From positions 2,294,001-2,358,000 of the forward strand of contig NZ_CP062938.1 in NCBI RefSeq assembly GCF_014898155.1: a stretch of DNA of 64,000 nucleotides, given 5' to 3'. Within the stretch, counting starts at the first letter, position 1; each line of letters opens with the position of its first letter. The translations under genes were made by a program, and so were the position numbers. Positions 1 through 8,066 of this stretch are shown here, one piece after another. The notes beneath the pieces are model-generated. The model saw nothing but the letters and a program-made list of their open reading frames with translations, did no database searches and was not told where the DNA came from. The DNA comes from Bifidobacterium eulemuris (GTDB lineage: Bacteria; Actinomycetota; Actinomycetes; Actinomycetales; Bifidobacteriaceae).

Positions 1-1098
1 GCCGTTCGCACGCGTGATCCACTGTTGACATATCGTTTCAAACTGCTGTCCGACGTACGTGTCGAGAGCCGGCCCGAACACCGCCGTTCTGGCCGCCGTC
101 TCGCCGGTGCCGTTTTCTATGCTTGCCATATGAGGCCCGACAAATCGGTGCCAGAATGCGAAGAAGGGGTCGCGGATCCGCCACAGCCCCTTACGGGATC
201 GCGAAGGATCCTCTCCGAAAGGCACCTGTCGTTCGATGAGTCCAAGATCCTCCAAGACTTTGAGATATTTGCTGACCGCGCTGGCGGGGGAGACACCCGC
301 TTGGTCCGCGATGACGTTTTGCCTGGTGGCTCCTGCTCCGATGGCGTTCATCACTGAGTTGTATACCGTTGGGTCTCGTAGCTCCTGTCTAAGGAGCATC
401 AGGGGTTCTTCATACAGCAGTCCGCTGGTATCGAACATGAGTTCGGTGACGTTCTGTTCGAAGCTCAAATCGGGGCGGATCTGCTTGAGATAATACGGAG
501 TGCCGCCAAACGTGGCGTAGTATCGCACTTTATCTTCGGTGGAGGCGAACTCCAGCATATGTGCGGCTTCAAAGGCGTTGAATGGTTTGAGGCGGATCTG
601 CCCGGTTCGCCTGCCATACAGAGGACTTTTGTAGCCCAACACCTCGCTTTCCATGAAGCCTTCGTTGCTGCCGCATAACACCATCATGACGTTGGTGTCG
701 TTGAAACCATGGTCGATGGCAATCTGCAGGGTGGAAGGCAGTGATTGCTCGCTCAGAGCCGCATAGGGGAATTCGTCGAAAACGAGGAGAATCCGTTCTC
801 TTGGCTGTGCTTTGGCTTTTGCGATGACGTAATCGAACGCGTCGCCCCATGTCGAAAACTGCGGAGTGGCAGAGGGCTGATTGAAGAATGCGTTGATGAC
901 GCGAGAGAAGTCCCGTAGATTGTTGGTCGAGGTTTGCTGGCTTGCGGTGAAGTACAGGGTCCGTTTGTTCTTCGAGAATTCGTCCAACAAGGCCGTTTTC
1001 CCCACACGCCGGCGCCCGAGGATCACCATCATTTGGAAGTTGTCACGTTCCCATTGACGTCTCAATGCCCTTAACTCGTGTTCGCGTCCCACAAACAT
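1..1098 (-). CDS. AAA-type ATPase with DUF234-like C-terminus (3' end outside window)
   Basis: An open frame runs from ATG at 1098 to the left edge without a stop, so about 366 residues are visible and the C-terminus is missing. The start follows a GGAGG site. Residues 28-35 read GRRRVGKT (Walker A) and a later ILLVFDEF is Walker B. After a winged-helix-like stretch comes [13 protein letters not shown], typical of the DUF234 tail of the archaeal-type ATPase family (usual length about 460). Proteins of this family are common in bifidobacteria and have no settled function; roles linked to DNA binding or toxin-like activity have been proposed. The promoter region is a long palindrome, which suggests autoregulation. 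The family call is confident, the role unknown. Confidence 0.85.
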   Translation of the reverse strand, partial: MFVGREHELRALRRQWERDNFQMMVILGRRRVGKTALLDEFSKNKRTLYFTASQQTSTNNLRDFSRVINAFFNQPSATPQFSTWGDAFDYVIAKAKAQPRERILLVFDEFPYAALSEQSLPSTLQIAIDHGFNDTNVMMVLCGSNEGFMESEVLGYKSPLYGRRTGQIRLKPFNAFEAAHMLEFASTEDKVRYYATFGGTPYYLKQIRPDLSFEQNVTELMFDTSGLLYEEPLMLLRQELRDPTVYNSVMNAIGAGATRQNVIADQAGVSPASAVSKYLKVLEDLGLIERQVPFGEDPSRSRKGLWRIRDPFFAFWHRFVGPHMASIENGTGETAARTAVFGPALDTYVGQQFETICQQWITRANG

Positions 1099-1100
1099 AT

Positions 1101-1152
1101 TTAGACCTCCGTGCGTATAATACTCATAAGTATTATACGCACGGAGGTCTAA
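1101..1152. promoter_or_regulatory. Perfect 24-bp inverted repeat with embedded promoter and RBS elements
   Basis: The arms 1101-1124 and 1129-1152 are exact reverse complements around a 4-base centre (CATA). Each arm holds a TATAAT box and a GGAGG, so the element reads as a promoter end plus ribosome site in both directions. It lies directly in front of the ATPase start at 1098. It could be an operator overlapping the promoter, or an RNA hairpin that hides the ribosome site of the ATPase messenger. The role is an inference; the symmetry is directly visible. Confidence 0.7.
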
Positions 1153-1240
1153 TGAGGAGCCTGCGATTTTTCCCCAATGCCTGTGCCTCCGCATCTCCGC
1201 ACCGAAATGCCCCTCAAAGAATCAGAGGCAAGCACGAGTC

Positions 1241-1273
1241 GCGAAAAGAAAAAGGCCGGGACTGTCCCCGGCC
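1241..1273 (-). terminator. Rho-independent terminator of the priming transferase gene
   Basis: On the minus strand a GGCCGGG/CCCGGCC stem (1254-1260 with 1267-1273) is followed by a T-rich run (TTTTTCTTTT, complement of 1243-1253). It lies about 60 bases past the stop codon at 1333. Confidence 0.75.
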
Positions 1274-1332
1274 GAAAACCGAAATGAACAAACGAGAGAG
1301 CGTCGAAACGCCAATAGCCGCTCCGCCCGCGA

Positions 1333-2994
1333 TCAGTATGATCCGGTGCCTCTGAGCACCGCCATCACCGTTTTGCACAGCAGGGCGATGTCTCCGGTGA
1401 TGGACCACGTCTGGATATAGGAGACGTCCGCGAATTCGGATTGCTCCTTCGTGAGGTCGCTTCGTCCGGAGACCTGCCATGGTCCGGTGATGCCCGGCTT
1501 GACGAGCAGTCGGGTGGAATAGAGCGTCCCATAGCGGGCGACTTCCTCAGGCAGCGGCGGGCGCGGCCCGACCAGACTCATGTCGCCTTTGAGTACGTTG
1601 AAGAACTGCGGAAATTCGTCCAGCGAGGTTTTGCGAATGAACTTGCCGATCTTGGTGACGCGCGGATCCTCTTTGAGTTTGAAGATGAACCGGTTCTCCA
1701 TGCCGTTCTCCTTGGCGAGCCGCGCCTTGATCTCGTCCGCGTCGGTGCGCATGGAGCGGAACTTGTACATGGTGAACGGTTTGCCGTAGATGCCGACGCG
1801 CTGCTGCGAATAGAACACGGGACCACCGTCTTCCTGCTTCACCTTGAACGCCACCCACAGCATGACCGGCGAGCTGACGATCAGCGCGATGGACGACATC
1901 ACGATGTCGAATATGCGTTTGATGACGCGGGTGGTCTGCGAATACTGCGGCAGCCGGGCGGTGAGGACCGGCATGGTCGGGTCGTTGCGCAGATGCAGCA
2001 GGGATCCGCCGAGGTCCGCGACCGATGTGGTGAACGCCAGTTCGATACCCATGGATTCCACCGCAAGCGAGAGCGTGCGCATGGTTTCCGATTCGCGTGT
2101 CAGCACGTCGGCGATGAGCACAGTCGAAGCTCCGAGTCGTTTCGCCGTCTGCGGCAGATGCGAGTTCATGGCGAGCACGCGTAGTCGCGCCTCCGCCTCG
2201 TCCCGTGGTGTGAAAGGCACCGATACGAGATGCTGCGCCGCCGTGGGGCCTCCGTCATCTACGCTGTCCAGGGCGACTGGGCATACTGCGATGGGCTTGT
2301 ATCCGATGCCGGTGCTTTTGCGTAGGCGTGTGATTGCCGCGTGGATCCCTTCGGGTGAGCCGACGAGGATGGTGGGATAGTTGTATTCGCCTTTTCTGCG
2401 GTTGCGATGCAACGCCATCCGCATGCACCAGCGTTCCACCAGGGTGAACAGTGTGGTCAGTACGGGCACGAGCACGTTCATCGACCGTGGGAAATCGATT
2501 TTGAACAGGTACGCCGCCGTGCACAGGATGATGAAGTAGACGAATCCCGCGCTGATGATCTTACTGTAGAGCGTGTAGCCCTCGCCCATAAGATGCCGCT
2601 CGTAGCAGTGCATCGCGGCGAGGCTCACGAGCCATGAGACGCATGTCAGCACCAGGAACACCACCAGATTGCTGACCGGGTAGTCGTGGTTGTGCAGAAG
2701 ATAGTTGTAGTTCGCCCGATTGAACAGGAACATCATGGCCGATGCGATCAGCGGCATGATCGCATCGAGCACCACAAGCGTGGCGTTGTAGGCATATCGC
2801 CACTGCGGTACGGAATGATCCTTGATACGGGGTTCTTTGCTTTCGCCGGTCGGTTGCGGAATGCCTTCGGCGTCGACCGAAAAATATGAGCCATCGAAGA
2901 ACGTGGCCGGCGCTGATTCGCGCGCATCGGCTGTTCTCCCGGTCTGACTGTGTGACGCCGCACCACGACCCGCCCCGTACTCTGACTGCGTCAT
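1333..2994 (-). CDS. Undecaprenyl-phosphate glycosyl-1-phosphate transferase (EPS priming enzyme)
   Basis: This 553-residue membrane protein should start EPS repeat-unit assembly by moving a sugar-1-phosphate from a nucleotide sugar onto undecaprenyl phosphate. The N-terminal half has about four hydrophobic segments and a nucleotide-binding-like soluble region. A fifth segment (FDIVMSSIALIVSSPVML) precedes the catalytic domain with KFRSM, the block TSLDEFPQFFNVLKGDMSLV followed by GPRP, and KPGITGPWQVSGRS, all hallmarks of the WbaP/CpsE-like bacterial sugar transferases. Its length fits the WbaP/CpsD class. It is the only priming enzyme in the window, so it may serve all three Wzx/Wzy units. 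It stands as a single gene with its own terminator. The sugar (Gal or Glc) cannot be read from sequence. Confidence 0.92.
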   Translation of the reverse strand: MTQSEYGAGRGAASHSQTGRTADARESAPATFFDGSYFSVDAEGIPQPTGESKEPRIKDHSVPQWRYAYNATLVVLDAIMPLIASAMMFLFNRANYNYLLHNHDYPVSNLVVFLVLTCVSWLVSLAAMHCYERHLMGEGYTLYSKIISAGFVYFIILCTAAYLFKIDFPRSMNVLVPVLTTLFTLVERWCMRMALHRNRRKGEYNYPTILVGSPEGIHAAITRLRKSTGIGYKPIAVCPVALDSVDDGGPTAAQHLVSVPFTPRDEAEARLRVLAMNSHLPQTAKRLGASTVLIADVLTRESETMRTLSLAVESMGIELAFTTSVADLGGSLLHLRNDPTMPVLTARLPQYSQTTRVIKRIFDIVMSSIALIVSSPVMLWVAFKVKQEDGGPVFYSQQRVGIYGKPFTMYKFRSMRTDADEIKARLAKENGMENRFIFKLKEDPRVTKIGKFIRKTSLDEFPQFFNVLKGDMSLVGPRPPLPEEVARYGTLYSTRLLVKPGITGPWQVSGRSDLTKEQSEFADVSYIQTWSITGDIALLCKTVMAVLRGTGSY

Positions 2995-3553
2995 CGGTTG
3001 TTAAGCATTCCTTCGTTTCGTCTGATTCCCTATATTCAAGATACAGAGTATACCCCCTTTATCGCGAAAGAGGTGTGTCGAATGCGAGAATAGTCGAGGG
3101 GAGCGATTTTCGTGCAGTAATTGGGCTTCTGCCAGTATGCGCAGATATGAAAGGGGGTTATGGATGTTTATGACAGAAAGGGGGCTTTATTTGAGTCTGC
3201 CTTGGCAAGTCTATAGAGCACGCTTCCGCCCGTATTCCCGCGAAGAATGAGGATGGGCTTTGTGGGAAAGGAGTGGTGCCCAAGGCGCGGAGGATATAAC
3301 GAGTTTCGTTTGGCGTTTTAGTGACGTGATACTTCTTAATACCTGATAACGCCGTGGAAGAGGAAATATAAATCTATAGAGGAAAGATGAAATACGGAAA
3401 GTGGTTTTTATTTCCCTACGAAGTCGTATTTCTTTCCTCTCATATCTTTTATTGTTCTGGGGTTCGCCCATCGACTCGATGATGTGAGAGGGGAATGATG
3501 GTCTGATTGGTGGATCGGGCCACCATCCGATTGCCGCTTGAGTAGTGGCAAAT
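2995..3553. promoter_or_regulatory. Non-coding region with possible promoter and three G5 motifs
   Basis: No convincing gene is seen. On the minus strand a TATACT box (complement of 3048-3053) could be the -10 of the priming transferase, but no good -35 is visible. The octamer AAAGGGGG occurs three times: 3150-3157 and 3177-3184 on the plus strand, and inverted at 3053-3060 overlapping the TATACT box. That arrangement suggests regulator binding sites. This is weak evidence. Confidence 0.35.
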
Positions 3554-3588
3554 GGTGGTGGGCCATGCGAAGCGCGTGGCCCACCACC
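3554..3588 (-). terminator. Strong hairpin after the small gene at 3600-4034
   Basis: The 12-bp arms GGTGGTGGGCCA (3554-3565) and TGGCCCACCACC (3577-3588) are perfect complements around a short loop. They sit 12 bases past the stop of the minus-strand gene. The following T-run is poor, so termination is inferred from stem strength and position. Confidence 0.6.
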
Positions 3589-3599
3589 GTTGGGGATGA

Positions 3600-4034
3600 T
3601 TATTCGCTGACTTTGCGGCGTCCGCGGCGCTTGGTGACGCTGGTTTCGGCGTCGGCGACGTTGAAGACGATGGCCTTGCTGTCGGGCATGTTCACGCCGT
3701 TGATCACGCGCTGGTCGATCTCGTCGTCGCTGGGGTTGCTCAGCGTGAAGAACTTCGTGACCGCTTCGAGCACGGCAGGCGTTTTGATGCTCACGGAGCC
3801 GGCCTGCTTGCCGTCGCCCTTGCTGAATTTGATGGCGTTGGCGTCTTTGGCGGTGCATGCCTGGACGGCGATCTGCTGTTCCTTCTCGTTGACCAGCACG
3901 CGAACGTACGTGGGGTATCCGAGCTCGACGGCAGTGGCCTTGTTGAAACGGATCACGGAATCCGTGACGGTCATCGTCGATTTGCCGGTGGGAACAACGA
4001 GTTCCACGGCCTTAAATCCCTGCAATGCTTTCAT
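3600..4034 (-). CDS. Conserved hypothetical protein, 144 aa
   Basis: The gene has a good ribosome site (GGAGGT, 6 bases before ATG at 4034) and its own terminator-like hairpin, so it is probably real. The protein is soluble, mixed alpha/beta, lacks a signal peptide or membrane segment, and ends in a basic patch (TKRRGRRK). I do not recognise a family. The sequence has evenly spaced hydrophobic beta-like strands (VELVVPTG, TYVRVLVNE, IAVQACT) and could be a small phage- or nucleic-acid-associated protein, but no function is assigned. It stands alone between the EPS priming gene and the accessory patch. Confidence 0.7.
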   Translation of the reverse strand: MKALQGFKAVELVVPTGKSTMTVTDSVIRFNKATAVELGYPTYVRVLVNEKEQQIAVQACTAKDANAIKFSKGDGKQAGSVSIKTPAVLEAVTKFFTLSNPSDDEIDQRVINGVNMPDSKAIVFNVADAETSVTKRRGRRKVSE

Positions 4035-4423
4035 GTAAATACCTCCATATTATCGGCGTCTACAACATGATAGCCCATAACAATAACTCTGATTAAATCC
4101 GCAGGTATATTTCAGCTAATTCGAACTATTAATATCTGGATAAAGTAGTGGTTATTCTCCTGTCTGAAACCCGATCTCAAAGTCGTCTGGTTGATGCTGT
4201 ATCTGTCCGGTTATCTGACACAGAATATGAAAACCCGAGTCGTATCATCATCGGTCACACGGAACGTATGTTCCGTTGAATCCAGCCGCCTAGGAGCAGT
4301 TGGGACAAGGCTGGATTCGAATACACGGAAAGGTATGATAAGCCCCTCGGTCCCAGAGTCCGATGGGGAGCTGCAATTGGGCGATCTATTTACTCTCACT
4401 CTCACTAGTAATTCGCTACAGAC
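4035..4423. other. Non-coding stretch with two small inverted repeats
   Basis: No gene is supported here. ACGGAAC/GTTCCGT (4259-4265 with 4270-4276) and GAATCCAGCC/GGCTGGATTC (4278-4287 with 4309-4318) form adjacent hairpins. The small open frame across them has no ribosome site and runs into the guanine deaminase fragment that follows. Confidence 0.5.
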
Positions 4424-4536
4424 TGTCAATCTTGACTTGTCCAGCGGCATCATGTCGGTGCGCCGCAATTTGGATGCGGGATTGAAGGTGTGTGGCGAGT
4501 GATGTGGTCGACAGTCATGAGCCGGACGATAATCGG
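4424..4536 (+). pseudogene. Internal fragment of a second guanine deaminase gene
   Basis: These bases match 5871-5986 of the intact guanine deaminase gene closely (for example CAATCTTGACTTGTCCAGCG is identical). The fragment has point changes and a 2-base loss in a GTGTGTG run, so it cannot be translated as the enzyme. No start or upstream part of the gene is present. It pairs with the 3' fragment at 9924-10081 as remains of one older copy. Confidence 0.85.
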
Positions 4537-4585
4537 TGAAGGTTACTATATTAGAAGCAAGCCAACCCCGCTGGGGAATGGAAGT

Positions 4586-4624
4586 GAGAGCCGGACGCCC
4601 TGAGTATCTTAGGGGCCGGCTCTC
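4586..4624. terminator. Hairpin between the decayed fragment and the permease remnant
   Basis: The arms GAGAGCCGG (4586-4594) and CCGGCTCTC (4616-4624) pair, with further pairing of GCCC and GGGC inside. There is no clear T-run on either side, so a terminator role is only possible. Confidence 0.4.
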
Positions 4625-4703
4625 GCGCTACCTGCGATTATGAGGTTAAGTGACAAATCGCGGTTTTCATTGTTTGGCGACTGAAATCGTATCCGAGACG
4701 AGC

Positions 4704-4758
4704 CATGTTCCCTCCCGAAGGCCCAAGCCAGAAAGTGCGCGGGAAACCGGGCGTTATC
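4704..4758 (+). repeat. About 55-bp dispersed repeat, copy 1
   Basis: This stretch is roughly 80 percent identical to 22848-22904; both run from CATGTTCCC to GGGCGTTATC. Similarity stops abruptly after GGGCGTTATC in both places. Here the repeat abuts the broken end of a permease gene, there it precedes an IS21-like element, so it may mark a recombination or old insertion junction. Confidence 0.6.
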
Positions 4759-5014
4759 CGTCGGATCCATGGGTATTTCGTCTGATGTTTTGCAGATGTT
4801 CCCCGACTGGGTGCAGTATTTCCTGTCCTCCGGCACCGCCGTGGGCGCGCTGACCGCGGTTGTGCTGAATCTGTTGCTTCCCAAGCCCAAGCAGCAGGAA
4901 GAGACCGAGGAATCGGATATGGTTGCTTCTGTTGGTGCGAAGACGTTTTCGCCGGCGTCATCGGGCGTCGCATCTATGCCCGTGGCCGGCGTCGTCGCTA
5001 AGGAGGCCCTGTGA
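4759..5014 (+). pseudogene. C-terminal remnant of an NCS2-type nucleobase permease
   Basis: About 85 codons remain. The segment FPDWVQYFLSSGTAVGALTA followed by VVLNLLLPK is typical of the last membrane helix and tail of xanthine/uracil permeases (NCS2 family, normally about 430-480 residues). Everything upstream is missing and replaced by the 55-bp repeat. The stop TGA (5012-5014) overlaps the ATG of the guanine deaminase, so the two genes were once coupled: uptake of a purine base and then its deamination. The short piece may still be translated from ATG 4769 but cannot transport. Confidence 0.75.
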
Positions 5015-6300
5015 TGTTCGCTTACAAAGGCGATGTTCTGCACACGCCCACTCCGGATCGCTTCGAAGTGTTCGAAGACGGATACGTGGTGGTCGATGAC
5101 GAGGGCACGGTCATCGATGTCGTCAGCTCCCTGCCGAAAGCGTATGCCGATGCCGATCTCACAATCGTGGACCGCAGCGGCTGCCTGATCATTCCCGGTT
5201 TCAACGACCTGCACGTCCACGCACCCCAATACCCGCTTGCCGGTCTTGGCTTTGACTATGAGCTGCTTGACTGGCTGGAGAAATACACGTTCCCCGCCGA
5301 GTCCAAGTATGCGGACCTGGCTATGGCCGACCATTGGTATCGCAGGTTCATCACCGCGATGTGGAGTGCGGGCACGTTGCGATTCAGCGCTTTCGCCACG
5401 CTCCATAACGAATCCACGCTGCGCCTTATGGAACTGTGCCAGCAGTCCGGATTGAAACCCGTGGTCGGTAAGGTGAACATGGACCGTAACGCGCCCGACT
5501 ACCTTGTCGAAAGCACGCAGGCGAGTCTCGCCGGCACTGAGGAGTTGATCAGAAAGTCACGCGAGACCACGCCGGACGTGGGCTTCATCGTCACGCCGCG
5601 TTTCGTCCCCTCCACTACGGAGGCGCTGATGGAAGGGCTGGGGGAGCTTGTGGAGCGGTATCGTCTGCCGGTGCAGTCCCATTTGGATGAGAGCCGCGAC
5701 GAGATCGCGTGGGTGCGTGAGCTCCATCCGGATGTGCCGTCATATGCCGAGGTGTACGAACGGTATGGTCTGATGCCGCGGAACCGCACGATTATGGCGC
5801 ATTGCGTGTGGTTGACCGATCGTGAGCGTGACGTGCTTCGGGAGCGTGAGGTGTGGCTTACGCATTGCGCGCAGTCCAATCTTGACTTGTCCAGCGGGAT
5901 CATGCCGGTGCGCCGCAACCTGGACGCGGGGTTGAAGGTGTGTGTGGCGAGCGATGTGGCCGGCAGTCATGAGCCGGATATGAATCGGCATATCGTCATG
6001 TCGGTCGAAGCGTCCAAAGCGAAGACGTTCGAGGCCGGTTGTGAGCGGGACAGACCGTTGCGTTTGTCTGAAGCGTTCCATATGGCCACCAAGGTGCCGG
6101 GCTCGTTCTTCGGCAAGGTCGGATCGTTTGAGCCGGGGTATGAGTTCGACGCGTTGGTGGTGCGCGAGGATGAGAGCCCGTTGGACCTCTCGCCCCAGGA
6201 GCGTTTGGAACGTTTCATCTACACCGGTGACGATCGCGACATCAAGGAGCGCTACGTCAGTGGCCGCCTGATTCCCCAACCGTTTGAAGATGAGAGGTAG
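5014..6300 (+). CDS. guaD: Guanine deaminase (amidohydrolase superfamily)
   Basis: It hydrolyses guanine to xanthine and ammonia in purine salvage, in the cytoplasm, with one zinc ion. The 428-residue length fits the family. PGFNDLHVHAPQYP holds the HxH metal pair and the family's PQ motif. DWLEKYTFPAE, QSHLDES, AHCVW and the late ASDVAGSH carry the remaining metal and base-binding residues, so the enzyme looks intact. ATG 5014 is 9 bases after AGGAGG and overlaps the permease stop. GTG 5011 is an alternative start. Two decayed pieces of a paralogous gene lie at 4424 and 9924. Confidence 0.93.
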   Translation: MFAYKGDVLHTPTPDRFEVFEDGYVVVDDEGTVIDVVSSLPKAYADADLTIVDRSGCLIIPGFNDLHVHAPQYPLAGLGFDYELLDWLEKYTFPAESKYADLAMADHWYRRFITAMWSAGTLRFSAFATLHNESTLRLMELCQQSGLKPVVGKVNMDRNAPDYLVESTQASLAGTEELIRKSRETTPDVGFIVTPRFVPSTTEALMEGLGELVERYRLPVQSHLDESRDEIAWVRELHPDVPSYAEVYERYGLMPRNRTIMAHCVWLTDRERDVLREREVWLTHCAQSNLDLSSGIMPVRRNLDAGLKVCVASDVAGSHEPDMNRHIVMSVEASKAKTFEAGCERDRPLRLSEAFHMATKVPGSFFGKVGSFEPGYEFDALVVREDESPLDLSPQERLERFIYTGDDRDIKERYVSGRLIPQPFEDER

Positions 6301-6340
6301 GGAGCTGCAGGTGATCTTCAAATGTATGCCCCCAGGTTTT

Positions 6341-6394
6341 TAGATTGCTTTAGATTACATTAGATTTATTTAGATTATGATAGATTAGTTTAGA
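6341..6394 (+). repeat. Five-fold helically phased 10-bp repeat TAGATTNNNN
   Basis: TAGATT starts at 6341, 6351, 6361, 6371 and 6381, exactly every ten bases, with a partial TAGA at 6391. It ends about 27 bases before the GTG of the ATPase gene. A 10-bp period puts every copy on the same face of the helix, which fits DNA curvature, an UP-like element, or a row of regulator sites. Confidence 0.85.
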
Positions 6395-6421
6395 AAGCCT
6401 TGATGTGATGGAGGTGGGGTA

Positions 6422-7612
6422 GTGGTTGCTCTCGATGCTCTGAATCCTTTCATGCCTGGAGCTGGTATGCGCCCTCCCGAACTGGTGGGGCGTGATGCCG
6501 ACATTGAAAGCATCGGTCGAATAATCGCCCGCACGAAACTGAAGTTGATGAACCAAGGGGTTATTTTCAGTGGACTTCGGGGCATGGGGAAAACGGTGCT
6601 GTTGCTTTCTCTGCAGGATCTCGCCGCGAGACAGGGAATGGTCACAGCTCGAATGGAAGCGACTGGGAACGCGGAAACCGATTACGACGAGCTTTTTAAC
6701 GAAATCGCTCTTGCCGCGGTCAACGTGAGATCGATGGCGCTGCGCGAGAAGCTGTCGGAGGTGATGTCGAGGATTGATTCGGTAGAGTTCAGCTTCCTCG
6801 GTATCGGTGCCAACGTGAGGCTCTCGGATGAAGAGAGGATTCGTACGAATCCCTTCCGGTTGGAGGCCATCGTCAGGAGACTCTCGGAAGAACTGGCCAA
6901 GGAGAACTCGGGACTGTTCCTATTTATCGACGAACTGCAGGAGATGGCTAGCAAGCCCCTTGGTGCCCTCGTTGCGTTACAGCATAAAATGGGGCAGGAC
7001 GGGCTTCCTTTCTACATCATCGGTGCTGGCCTTCCCAACTTGCCGGGAACATTGACGAAGTCTCGCTCATACGCGGAACGGCTGTTCTCCTACAAGCGTA
7101 TCGGGCAGCTGTCGGATGAGGACACGGCGGATGGCTTCCAAAAACCCGCGCAGAGGATGGGTCGCCCGTTCGATGACGAGGCAATCAGCAGACTCGTCGA
7201 GATTTCACATGGCTACCCGTATTTCATTCAGGCGTATGGAAGGGCCGCATGGGATGCGTCCGTTTCTAATCCCACAGGTTTGCAAGCTGTGCTTGAGGGC
7301 GAGCCAATCGCCAGGGCGGAACTTGATGAAGGGCTCTATACATCGAGATGGCAACGAGCTAAGGAGTCTGGTAGGAGATATCTGGCTGCGATGGCGAGAA
7401 TCAGTGAGGATGATCCGTGTGATTCGGCGCGGGTGGCCGAAGCGATGGGCAAGAAACCCAAAGAGGTATCCATGGTGCGTGAATCGTTGATACAACTTGG
7501 GCTGATATATCAGCCGGAACATGGGAAAGTCGCATATACCATTCCTGGTATGGGTGAATACATCCTCCGTGCGGTCCCAGCAACTCAACAGACCTATGAC
7601 GGTCGCTGGTGA
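6422..7612 (+). CDS. AAA+ ATP-binding protein (ORC/Cdc6-like fold)
   Basis: The 396-residue protein has Walker A GLRGMGKT at residues 51-58, Walker B LFLFIDELQE, and a sensor-like IIGAGLPNLP. Its C-terminal third looks like a winged helix (RVAEAMGKKPKEVSMVRESL, then YTIPGMGEYI). This fits the AAA_16/ORC-like P-loop proteins found as single genes in actinobacterial accessory regions. Their function is not settled; DNA-binding ATPase is the safest call. GTG 6422 is chosen because GGAGGTGGGG sits just upstream. The phased TAGATT repeat lies in its promoter region. There is no operon partner; the next gene is about 450 bases away. Confidence 0.8.
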   Translation: MVALDALNPFMPGAGMRPPELVGRDADIESIGRIIARTKLKLMNQGVIFSGLRGMGKTVLLLSLQDLAARQGMVTARMEATGNAETDYDELFNEIALAAVNVRSMALREKLSEVMSRIDSVEFSFLGIGANVRLSDEERIRTNPFRLEAIVRRLSEELAKENSGLFLFIDELQEMASKPLGALVALQHKMGQDGLPFYIIGAGLPNLPGTLTKSRSYAERLFSYKRIGQLSDEDTADGFQKPAQRMGRPFDDEAISRLVEISHGYPYFIQAYGRAAWDASVSNPTGLQAVLEGEPIARAELDEGLYTSRWQRAKESGRRYLAAMARISEDDPCDSARVAEAMGKKPKEVSMVRESLIQLGLIYQPEHGKVAYTIPGMGEYILRAVPATQQTYDGRW

Positions 7613-8066
7613 GTTTGTTGATAGGCTGAGCCATATTGCAAACAATCTGTATGTGTTCGGTATTTCAAACATAATCGCATATGTTCGATTATTCTAACAC
7701 TTGTTCCATGGTTCGGGTTGACTCAGTGCTCTAGGTGCATCTTTCGCTGCGAAGGACATGCGCTTGTTGCTGTTGATGCCTATACTCTTTGCCTAGTTCA
7801 TATCTTTTCATATCTTTGTTTATCTTTTCATATCTTTGTTTATGTTTTTCTATCTTTTCATATCTCTGGCTGCGAAGATCGCTACGCCGGCGGCAGTCTG
7901 ATCCTCAACCATTTGAAGATGGGAGATAGGAGGTGGACGTTCTTCTTGGAGATTCTTCCTGTGCTGCCAGTCCTTATCCTGGGATTCTCGAACAACGGCA
8001 ACGTCCAGTGGCTAACGGTTGGTTCAAGGTATACGATATGGCAAAAGGCTTCGACGGGGAGGGCTT
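7613..8066 (+). other. Spacer upstream of the TAC-like module
   Basis: The only strong structure is the TATCTTT repeat at 7801-7870. A second frame opens at GTG 7933 behind GGGAGATAGGAGG and overlaps the toxin candidate in another phase. It lacks recognisable features and I do not call it. It could instead be the original N-terminus of the toxin, displaced by a frameshift near 8060. Confidence 0.4.
7801..7870 (+). repeat. 10-bp phased TATCTTT repeat (seven units)
   Basis: Seven consecutive decamers each begin with TAT. The first four form two exact copies of a 20-mer made of TATCTTTTCA and TATCTTTGTT. The tract is extremely T-rich on this strand. It lies about 200 bases before the toxin candidate and could be curved promoter DNA. 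Confidence 0.8.

Noticed and set aside
1153..1355. Plus-strand frame starting after GGAGGTCTA in the palindrome
   Set aside because: The ribosome site is a by-product of the inverted repeat, the spacing is too short, and the frame runs through the priming gene's terminator.
4191..4502. 103-codon plus-strand frame
   Set aside because: It runs from unrecognisable sequence into the decayed guanine deaminase fragment and has no ribosome site.
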